Shown here piece after piece: positions 12,101-24,100 of a stretch of 64,000 bases of DNA. Positions within the stretch are counted from its first letter, which is position 1, and each line of letters begins with the position of its first letter. The stretch comes from Apostichopus japonicus (taxonomy: Eukaryota > Echinodermata > Holothuroidea > Aspidochirotida > Stichopodidae). The notes under the pieces were generated by a model, which saw only the letters and a list, made by a program, of their open reading frames with translations, ran no database searches and was not told the origin of the DNA. The stretch lies in NCBI RefSeq assembly GCF_037975245.1, contig NC_092582.1, forward strand, positions 268,001-332,000, read 5' to 3'. Made by a program: the position numbers and the translations under genes.

Positions 12101-15100
12101 TTTTTATTTATCTCTCACCATCTCTTTGATTAATCTCTCACCATCTCTTTGATTCTCCAAAGATCAGTCTCTCACCATCTCTTTGATTCTCTGAAGATCA
12201 ATCTCTCACCATCTCTTTGATTAATCTCTCACCATCTCTTTGATTCTCCGAAGATCAATCTCTCACCATCTCTTTGATTAATCTCTCACCATCTCTTTGA
12301 TTCTCTGAAGATCAATCTCTCACCATCTCTTTGATTAATCTCTCACCATCTCTTTGATTCTCCGCAGATCAATCTCTCACCATCTCTTTGATTTATCTCT
12401 CACCATCTCTTTGATTCTCCGAAGATCAATCTCTCACCACCCTTTTGATTTATCTCTCACCATCTCTTTGATTCTCCGAAGATCAATCTCTCACCATCTC
12501 TTTGATTTATCTCTCAACATTTCTTTGATTCTCTGAAGATCAATCTCTCACCATCTCTTTGATTAATCTCTCACCATCTCTTTGATTCTCTGAAGATCAA
12601 TCTCTCACCATCTCTTTGATTTATCTCTCAACATTTCTTTGATTCTCTGAAGATCAATCTCTCACCATCTCTTTGATTTATCTCTCACCATCTCTTTGAT
12701 TCTCCGAAGATCAATCTCTCACCATCTCTTTGATTAATCTCTCACCATCTCTTTGATTCTCCGAAGATCAATCTCTCACCATCTCTTTGATTTATCTCTC
12801 ACCATCTCTTTGATTCTCCGAAGATCAATCTCTCACCATCTCTTTGATTAATCTCTCACCATCTCTTTGATTCTCCAAAGATCAGTCTCTCACCATCTCT
12901 TTGATTCTCTGAAGATTAATCTCTCAGCATCTCTTTGATTAATCTCTCACCATCTCTTTGATTCTCCGAAGATCAATCTCTCACCATCTCTTGGATTAAT
13001 CTCTCACCATCTCTTTGATTCTCTGAAGATGTCTCTCACAATCTCTTTGATTTATCTCTTACCATCTCTTTGATTCTCCGAAGATCAATCTCTCACCATC
13101 TCTTTGATTTATCTCTCAACATTTCTTTGATTCTCCGAAGATCAATCTATCACCATCCCTTTGATTCTCCTAAGATCAATCTATCACCATCTCTTTGATT
13201 TATCTCCCATCCTCTCTTTGATTCTCCGAAGATTAATCTCTCACCATCTCTTTGATTCTCCGAAGATCAATCTCTCACCATCTCTTTGATTAATCTCTCA
13301 CCATCTCTTTGATTCTCTGAAGATGTCTCTCACAATCTCTTTGATTGATCTCTTACCATCTCTTTGATTCTCCGAAGATCAATCTCTCACCATCTCTTTG
13401 ATTAATCTCTCACCATCTCTTTGATTCTCTGAAGATCAATCTCTCACCATCTCTTTGATTCTCTGAAGATCAATCTCTCACCATCTCTTTGATTAATCTC
13501 TCACCATCTCTTTGATTCTCCAAAGATCAGTCTCTCACCATCTCTTTGATTCTCCGAAGATCAATCTCTCACCATCTCTTTGATTAATCTCTCACCATCT
13601 CTTTGATTCTCCAAAGATCAGTCTCTCACCATCTCTTTGATTCTCCGAAGATCAATCTCTCACCATCTCTTTGATTCTCTTGAGAATGATATAGAAATAC
13701 TCCTAACCAATGTAGTACTTTCAAAGCCAGTCCAGAATGTTACATATGAAGCCAGGACATTACATTGCTTTATACTCATTTTTTAATCAATTTTTACAAT
13801 CTAAACAGGCTTTCACAAAAAGAGATGACCATGTTTCCAATATTTTGCAAGCAGGACAGACAAACCAAGGAAACTTCAACAAAACAGCAATCATATCTCA
13901 GAATAGCTATACATTGTACAACAATCCTTCTTTCCTTGTTCATGCCTATGTATTTCTCCTCCATTCCTTTTTGTTTCTTACATAAAACTTGCTACAATTA
14001 CCCACTTTTTATACTTATTGCCTTTATTTTGTAATGCATGATTTCAACAGTGATGGGAAACTGTTTTTTGTTGTTTTGTTGCATCTCAGGTACCATACCA
14101 AACTAACACTGTTTTCCATAAATATTCACTTTTATATTTCAGACATTCATTTACCTAGTACCTCATCAATAATGTTCCTACATGTCTGGTATATGGGTTG
14201 TACCTCTTCCTTCTATTTTACTTTTTTTGCCTATGTTTTGTACTTTTTCATTCCAACATTTGTCCTACTTTTCAATAGGGATGTACTGGACAGTATTCTG
14301 TCAACAAATGTAGGGTAACACCTTTGTCAGAGCTGAAGCGTAACACTTATTATTACTAAATGTAGTATCTTTTAGGTAGCTTAATGCTGCAGCTGCTCCA
14401 GCTTGTTACCGATGTGAACATAATTAATGGCTTTGTGTCAACTTCAGTTGTCTTTGGTTTCTCTTAATTGTTTTGTGCCAGTACATTCACCATGTTTGAC
14501 TGAAAATGGTTTTTGTTTTGCAGGTTCTTTCTCTTTGTGTGTTCTGTATGCAATTCTGGCCCAGAGTACATCCAGAGGTTACCATTAAAGTGGTAAGGAA
14601 TGTGTTGTCAAGTCCTTACAATTAGTAAGACCTGTTATCAGGGAATAATATATCCAGTATCACACTGCAAAATGTTAGTCAAACTGGTGAACTTACAAGT
14701 CCAAAGATGTATATAGCAGTTCTTTACACAAGAACCAAGAAAAATATATCCAGTATCACACTGCAAAATGTTAGTCAAAATGGTGAACTTACAAGTCCAA
14801 AGATGTATAGCAGTTCTTTACGCAGAAACCAAAGTATTTTGAGACAAGCTTCAGACCGTTAAAACTGCTCACTTAATTTGAACACCAAGTTATTCCTGAC
14901 CATTAATGACAAATTCTTATTGTTTGCCAAATGATGGATGAAAATTATAAATTCAAAATGTAATGAAAATTGGTCACAAGCTTGAAAGCTGCATTTTGCA
15001 TAGGGTTACAATGTGGTGTCATTTTTTGATTTATTCACACATGACTTCTCAATCTAAACAACAGATCTGTGTCATATTAATTTGGCTGCTCATAACTATC

Positions 15101-18100
15101 AAGTTGTTCAACACAGGAAACTACCTAGAAGTATCTGATTTATTTCATCACTGAAGACACACATCATGTTCTTTTATCAGTACATTGAGTAGGAAAATTG
15201 CAAGATTGTGGCAAATATGACCTTAAATGTAGCTACAAATGAATTAAAGTTGGATACGGAACACAAAGAGAATTAAATGTGCAAATTTTATAATATGAAT
15301 ACATTCAAATATCTGACATCTTAAGAAGAGAACAAGCTATGTAGCTAGGATTTAATTAGACTTTTCCTTTAGTTACAAATATAAACTTCTAGATGTATGA
15401 ATTTTAGTATAATTTTCTCCACATACCTAGTAATAACAGTCACTTATAAGTGCTTATGAAGTTAGTTTGCTGTCGACATTTATCACCAAAATTTCTACCT
15501 CTCTTTTATGTTGTCCTGGATTAGGTGGGTAGAACATACTGTTACCTCTCTTTTATGTTGTCCTGGATTAGGTGGGTAGAACATACTGTTACCTCTCTTT
15601 TATGTTGTACTGGATTAGGTGGGTAGAACATACTGTTACCTCTCTTTTATGTTGTACTGGATTAGGTGGGTAGAACATATTGTTACCTCTCTTTTATGTT
15701 GTACTGGATTAGGTGGGTAGAACATACTGTTACCTCTCTTTTATGTTGTACTGGATTAGGTGGGTAGAACATACTGTTACCTCTCTTTTATGTTGTACTG
15801 GATTAGGTGGGTAGAACATACTGTGACCTCTCTTTTATGTTGTCCTGGATTAGGTGGGTAGAACATACTGTTACCTCTCTTTTATGTTGTCCTGGATTAG
15901 GTGGGTAGAACATACTGTGACCTCTCTTTTATGTTGTACTGGATTAGGTGGGTAGAACATACTGTGACCTCTCTTTTATGTTGTCCTGGATTAGGTGGGT
16001 AGAACATACTGTGACCTCTCTTTTATGTTGTCCTGGATTAGGTGGGTAGAACATACTGTTACCTCTCTTTTATGTTGTCCTGGATTAGGTGGGTAGAACA
16101 TACTGTTACCTCTCTTTTATGTTGTCCTGGATTAGGTGGGTAGAACATACTGTTACCTCTCTTTTATGTTGTCCTGGATTAGGTGGGTAGAACATACTGT
16201 TACCTCTCTTTTATGTTGTCCTGGATTAGGTGGGTAGAACATACTGTTACCTCTCTTTTATGTTGTACTGGATTAGGTGGGTAGAACATACTGTTACCTC
16301 TCTTTTATGTTGTACTGGATTAGGTGGGTAGAACATACTGTTACCTCTCTTTTATGTTGTACTGGATTAGGTGGGTAGAACATACTGTTACCTCTCTTTT
16401 ATGTTGTCCTGGATTTGGTGGGTAGAACATACTGCTACCAAGAATGACTTATTCCATAGCTTGATAATTTTATTATTTGTCTTTCTTACTAGGATTGACC
16501 TAGCACACCTCATCCTCTATAACATGACCTTGACATTTAGAAAGAAGTATTTCATTCTTGAAGATGATATTTTGCCATTCTTGAATGAGAAGTGGACAAG
16601 ACTTCAAGTTGATCATGTGAGTATCATGTGTACATAACTGTGAGTATCATAACTGAGTATCATTTATACATAACTGTGAGTATCATGTATACATAACTGA
16701 GTATCATTATACATAACTGTGAGTATCATGTATACATAACTTTGAGTATCATGTATACATAAACTGGGAGTATCATGTAAACATAACTGTGAGTATCATG
16801 TATACATAACTGAGTATCATGTATACATAACTGGGTATCATGTATACATAACTGTGACTATCATTTATACATAACTGTGACTATCATTTATACATAACTG
16901 TGAGTATCATTTATACATAGTTGTGAGTAATTATGTATACAGGTCCCGAGTCTGGGTCTCGAGTTCATATTAGGTCCCAAGTTTGAGTCACTCCAAGATT
17001 AATGTATGTCGTCCAGAGTTATAGAGTTGTTGACAATTCATAATCATGGGCATTAAATATGAATCTAAGAGACTGACTTCCGTCAGCTTTGGCTTTGATA
17101 AGCCAATGATGGCTTCTTTTCGAGTTCCTGCTTTGAGGAGGATCTAAAATAAATGCATACATGCATAACCGAGTATCATGTATATATAACTGTGAGTATC
17201 ATGTATACATCATGTATATATATTTCTGAGTATCATGTTTACATAACTCTGAGTATCATGTATTTAACTCTGAGTATCATGTATATATATTTCTGAGTAT
17301 CATGCATTTATAACTCTGAGTATCATGCATATATAACTCTGAGTATCATGTATATGTAACTCTGAGTATCATGTATACATAACTCTGAGTATCATGTATA
17401 TTTAACTCTGAGTATAATGTATTTATAACTCTGAGTATCATGTATGAGTATCATGTATATAACTCTGAGTATCATGTATATATAGCTCTGAGTATCATAT
17501 ATATTTCTGAGTATCATGTTTACATAGCTCTGAGTATCAGGTTTACATAACAGTATCATGTATACATAACTCTGAGTATCATGTATTTAACTCTGAGTAT
17601 CATATATATATTTCTGAGTATCATGTATATATAACTCTGAGTATCATGTATATATAACTGGCAGCCCTTCCCTCCTCATGCCCACCATTAAACAGCTTGG
17701 AAATGGGGATGTCAAAACCCAAGCAATGTAGTATTCAACAGAAATGATAGTAATATATGGAAATAAAGTACATAAAGGCAAACCAACAAGCATTTACACA
17801 AAGAGAAGATTACACTTGCTGTAGTTTGCAAAGAACTGTCTTCATTACTGGATATTTCTTCACATACAGATGTAAAAGAACAGCATTTCTCACACTTTTA
17901 ACTTGATTTCAGCTGTACCTGGCAATGGAGTTTGGTTATCTAGTACCTGACTGTTATCAAAACTAATTGTATGTAATAGCTCACTCTGGTAGGTGCAAAA
18001 TTGATCTAATGTATGTATTAGCTCACTACGGTAGGCGCAAAATTGATCTAATGTATGTATAAGCTCACTCCAGTAGACGCAAAATTGATGTAAAGTATGT

Positions 18101-21100
18101 ATAAGCTCACTCCGGTAGGCGCACTCCGGTAGGCGCAAAATTGATCTAATGTATGTATTAGCTCACTCCGGTAGGCGCAAAATTGATGTAATGTATGTAT
18201 TACAGTAGCTCACTCTGGTAGGCGCAAAATTGATCTAATGTATGTATTAGCTCACTCTGGTAGGTGCAAAATTGATCTTGTGGGCCGCAGTGAATTTTGC
18301 ACCATCTGCGGAGCACAACACTTTGGGATATACCTACTCCAGTAGTAAGAATGGTTACATGTGACAGTCTTCATGCATGTGGTCTATCTGGTGAAGTATC
18401 TCATCACATGAAGCCTCTATATATATACAAACTTAACATTGCCATGCTAGTAGGATCTTCTTCTATGGCAGACTAGCTCAGTTGTCCTTGGAAGAAGATT
18501 CTTCAAGGATCAAAAACATCAAGTCATATCAATTATACATGTACATTAACAGGCATTTTTGCAGTGGATATTAAGCAGTTTTCTCTATTATGTTTCCTTT
18601 GTAAGTTATAACATGTATAAGATACCACTAGACAAATTAATTTAATTTTGAAAACCTCACAGGCTGTAAAATATTAGACTGCACTTTGCCCATCTGTGTG
18701 TTTGGACATAAGCATCAAAATTGTTTCGGACCTGTTTTGTATGAATGTGGTAGCCAATTTGTTCTAAGTGACAACATAAAGTTTGTTATTTCGAGAAACT
18801 GAAATAGGAAAAGATTTGTTTTAGTTTTTACAATTGGAAGAAAATAAAATACATAAGTATTACTCTTGTATGCCTCTTGTCATACAATGTTTAATTGAAG
18901 CACCAATATAGAAATGAAAGTTCCAAATAATGATTTTCTTTTTCTTTTTGCCAGCTTGCAGCCAGAAGGTCTGAGAAACAAAGCTTTCTGTTGTATGCCT
19001 TACAGTCATCTCAGACAAGGTAAATCAATCTTGAGATGTGAGGAACAGACTCAAATAGTCAGAGAATTGACAGAGTAATCAAATCTGGGATTACATCCTG
19101 TCTTATTCATGTTCTGGTTTTCAAGTTTAATAATGTTTGATTTTTTCTCAGAGCTGAGATGTTGTTTTATTGTTTTCATTGTTAGTGATGGTTTTAGATG
19201 CTATTATGTGTAAATTTGATAACATGTATTGGTCACAGTATCTTGTTTGAGCTAATTTAGGTTTCTCTGAAGCTTTTAACCAACACAATTCCTTCAGAAA
19301 AAAACACTGTACACATTTATGATAGATTTACGTCATTATAATTCATTCACCTTTTGCACTGTCAAAGGTCATGATGTCATATTGCATCATAATATTGCAT
19401 CATGGTATTTGCATTTGAAACTGTTTGTGTGATGACATTTGAAAAGTTTGTACAAACATTTCTGTTGTTCTGTCATCAGATTTGCTTGTGGCAAAGAGGT
19501 AAAGAAAAAGAAAGACCTCTGGGGTCTAAGGAATCGATCACCACCCGTCCCTCCAGCTGTGCTGCTACCAGCTGTCGGTCAAATCACAGATGAAGTCATG
19601 ACTAACTTTCAATCTGTAAAGGAGTCAAAGGTCATGACTTTTGTGCCAGCTGGCAAGTGAGTTTTACTTCAGCCACTTTATTACTCTGTTATTGCTAGTA
19701 CTTCTGTTACAGATGTGCTTTATGACTCTCTTAATCACTAGTACTGCAGTTACAGAAGTGCTTTATTACTCTGTTATTGCTAGTACTTCTGTTACAGAAG
19801 TGCTTTATTACTCTGTAATTGCTAGAACTTCAGTTTCAGTGGTGCTTTGTTACTCTGTAATTGCTAGTACATCAGTTTCAGAAGTGCTTTATTACTCTAT
19901 AATTGCTAGCACTTTAGTTCCAGAAGTGCTTTATTACTCTGTAAATGCTAGTACTTCAGTTTCAGAAGGGCTTAATTGCTCTGTAGTTGCTAGTACGTCA
20001 GTTCCAGAAGTGCTTTATTACTCTGTAATTGCTAGAATAACAGTTTAAAAAGTGCTATATTACTCTATAATTGCTAGCACTTTAGTTCCAGAAGTGCTTT
20101 ATTACTCTGTAAATGCTAGTACTTCAGTTTCAGAAGGGCTTAATTGCTCTGTAGTTGCTAGTACTTCTGTTACAGACAAGCTTTATGACTCTCTTAATCA
20201 CTAGTAATGCAGTTTCAGAAGTGCTTTATTACTCTGTTATTGCTAGTACTTTTGTTACAGAAGTGCTTATTACTCTGTAATTGCTAGTACTGCAGTTTCA
20301 AAAGTGCTTTATCACTCTGTAATTGCTTGTACATCAGTTTCAGAAGTACTTTATTACTCTGTCATTGCTAGCACTTTAGTTCCAGAAGTGCTTTATTACT
20401 CTGTAAATGCTAGTACTTCAGTTTCAGAAGGGCTTAATTGCTCTGTAGTTCCTAGTACGTCAGTTCCAGAAGTGCTTTATTACCTGTAATTGCTAGAATA
20501 ACAGTTTAAAAAGTGCTATATTACTCTATAATTGCTAGTGCGTCAGTTTCAGTAGAGCTTTATCACCCTGTAATTGCTACTGTAGTACTGCAGTTTCAAA
20601 AATGCTTTATCACTCTGTAATTGCTAATACTTTCGTGTCAGAAGTGCTTTATTACTTTTTTAATTACTAGTTCGTCAGTTTCAGAAGTGCTTTATTACTC
20701 TGTAATTGCTAGTACTGCAGTTTCAGAAGTGCTTTATTACTCTGTAATTGCTGGTACGTCAGTTTCAAAACTGCTTTATTACTTGTTAATTGCAAATACT
20801 GTAATTTTGGAAGTGCTTTTTTACTCTGTAATTGCTAGAACTGCAGTTACAGAAGTTCTTTATTATTCTGTTATTGCTAGTATGTCAGGTTCAGAAGTGC
20901 TTTATCACTCTGTAATTGCTAGCTGCTCATATTCAAATGTTTGTTATTCTTTCTAACTTTATTGTTTTGTATTACCAAGCTTTTAGATTAATGAATTTTA
21001 TTATAATGAATTGAAGCATCCAAACACTGCAGTATCTTTGCAATTGTGCAGCAACTTGTAAGATTCTGCTCTAGAGTGTCGAAGAAAATTATTCCCAGGT

Positions 21101-24100
21101 TTGCAACTCTAAATAGCCACTCCTAGAGAGGAATAAAAGATATCTGCTGAGTAAACTTTTTGCTTTTGATTCCAAATGAAGTTTGTATAATAATAGGTTT
21201 TGTTACATAATGACTGGGATATACTTTCTACTCCTTTAGTACATCTCCTGTTCCGACAAGTGTTATAAAGAGAGGTAGGAAGAGCAAGCAACTCACCAAA
21301 GAGGATATTGAGAAGAAGACAAAACTAGCAAAGAAACAACTGCTAGCTGCAACCTCTTCTGTAAGTATCTCATGACAGGACAATTCCATTTGTCATTTCT
21401 TGCAGCACAAAGTACAGCAGTCAACCAAACCCTTTTGGGTTTTTTCTCTGTTATCAATGCAATTGATCAAACTTAAGACATACTCTGGAGAATATGGAAT
21501 AATATAAAATCAGTAAGTCATGTGGAAACGAGTGTCTGGTCAGTTACCCTAAGTTCATTCATACTTATAAGTTAAATTCTTGAATATGATTGGCCCTATG
21601 TCATCAGCTCACCGTGCATATGGATAATGCATGGTAAACTCACTGAAGGATTAATATAAGTTACACACAAAACAGTAAAGTATCCCAATACCAGCTAGCT
21701 GCCTCAGATTATTCAAAGCAAACATATCATATTAAATATGGTATGGCAAAAAGCCTTTTGGTATAAACACCCCTTGACAACATGATAATAATTTTTTTTT
21801 GAGAAAGCTAGCTTTCAGCCTGAAGTGTACTTACCATTACTAAGCCTGAAGTGTACTTACCATTACTAGCCTGAAGTGTACGTACCATTACTAGCCTGAA
21901 GTGTACTTACCATTCCTAGCCTGAAGTGTGCTTACCATTACTAGCCTGAAGTGTACTTACCATTACTAGCCTGAAGTGTACTTACCATTACTAGCCTGAA
22001 GTGTACTTACCATTACTAGCCTGAAGTGTGCTTACCATTACTAGCCTGAAGTGTACTTACCATTACTAGCCTGAAGTGTACTTACCATAACTAGCCTGAA
22101 GTGTACATACCATTACTAGCCTGAAGTGTGCTTACCATTACTAGCCTGAAGTGTACTTACCATAACTAGCCTGAAGTGTACATACCATTACTAGCCTGAA
22201 GTGTACTTACCATTACTAGCCTGAAGTGTGCTTACCATTACTAGCCTGAAGTGTACTTACCATTACTAGCCTGAAGTGTACTTACCATTACTAGCCTGAA
22301 GTGTACTTACCATAACTAGCCTGAAGTGTACATACCATTACTAGCCTGAAGTGTACTTACCATTACTAGCCTGAAGTGTGCTTACCATTACTAGCCTGAA
22401 GTGTACTTACCATAACTAGCCTGAAGTGTACTTACCATTACTAGCCTGAAGTGTACTTACCATTACTAGCCTGAAGTGTACTTACCATTACTAGCCTGAA
22501 GTGTACTTACCATTACTAGCCTGAAGTGTACATACCATTACTAGCCTGAAGTGTACTTACCATTACTAGCCTGAAGTGTGCTTACCATTACTAGCCTGAA
22601 GTGTACTTACCATAACTAGCCTGAAGTGTACTTACCATTACTAGCCTGAAGTGTACTTACCATTACTAGCCTGAAGTGTGCTTACCATTACTAGCCTGAA
22701 GTGTACTTACCATAACTAGCCTGAAGTGTACATACCATTACTAGCCTGAAGTGTACTTACCATTACTAGCCTGAAGTGTACTTACCATTACTAGCCTGAA
22801 GTGTACTTACCATTACTAGCCTGAAGTGTACTTACCATTACTAGCCTGAAGTGTACTTACCATTACTAGCCTGAAGTGTACATACCATTACTAGCCTGAA
22901 GTGTACTTACCATTACTAGTCTGAAGTGTACTTACCATTGCTAGCCTGAAGTGTACTTACCATTGCTAGTCTGAAGTGTACTTACCATTACTAGCCTGAA
23001 GTGTACTTACCATTACTAGCCTGAAGTATGCTGTGCAACTGAGTTATACCACTGTTTGTGTATTAACCTGCAATAAATGCACAGCAGACGTTGATTAACC
23101 CTGGTTATATAAGTTTACCATTTTAGTAATTAGTTACCACATGGAATTGGTTACTTCATCTTGAAACCACTGTTATTTCAATCAGCATTGATAGTTCAAA
23201 TTTAAAACCATAAATATTGATCTAGCTTAACACCACCAGTCTCAGTGACATCACACATTGTGGTAATTGTAATTACCGAACAAGGATTGTCAATTAGTCT
23301 ATGTCTTGCTAAACTTTTCAAAATCCACATTTGTAACACTGTCACTTTTGTGCAGGTTCTGTATCATTCTTACATACAGTATGCTCTTGAGAGGACATAT
23401 TTATTACTTAGTTTTCAGCTACTCTTTCAATCTTGTTGATGGTTTCTCCTTTGCTGCAATGCTTTGACATATTTCATAATGGTTTTATGTTGAGCAATGG
23501 TGAACATCTCCATTAGTATTTGGATGAAAGATAATCACAAGAATCACTGTCGCAATAGACATAACTCCAAAATTGTTGTCCTTCTATTTGTAGAGTAGAA
23601 ATCCACAAGTTCACATTTTTTCCTACTATTTCAGAAGAACAAAGTGGGGAGACCTCCAAGTGTTAACCAAAGCTACCAGGGGTATGCAGGGGGAGTTCCA
23701 CCATCGCCGAAGGTGCGACGTACTTGTGGTGGTCCTTCCATTTTAGACACCATTGAACCTCTGGAGGAGGCTCTTGAGAGGAGTCGACTAATCACCATCC
23801 ATCATCCTCGTTGTTTTGCACCACAGTCAAGTGTCCACTTTCAACCTCTCACTGCAACTAATAACATTTCCCGAACAAATAATCAAGAAGTGCCTAAACT
23901 CAAGAAAAAACGAGGGAGAAAACCAAAGCATTCCAAACTGGAAATACCAAAGATAAAAAAGAAGAGGGGAAGAAAACCCAAGCACCGGCCGCCAGAGGAT
24001 TTACAAACCATAGACATTAAAGAGAAAGATACAGTAGAGAGTGAGAACTTGGAATCTGACCAAGCATTAGAATATGGGAATGGGGGCACACAAAACAAGA

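Noticed and set aside
21812-23031. CRISPR-like array of 25-bp units
   Set aside because: Units are directly contiguous with no unique spacers, and the host is a eukaryote.
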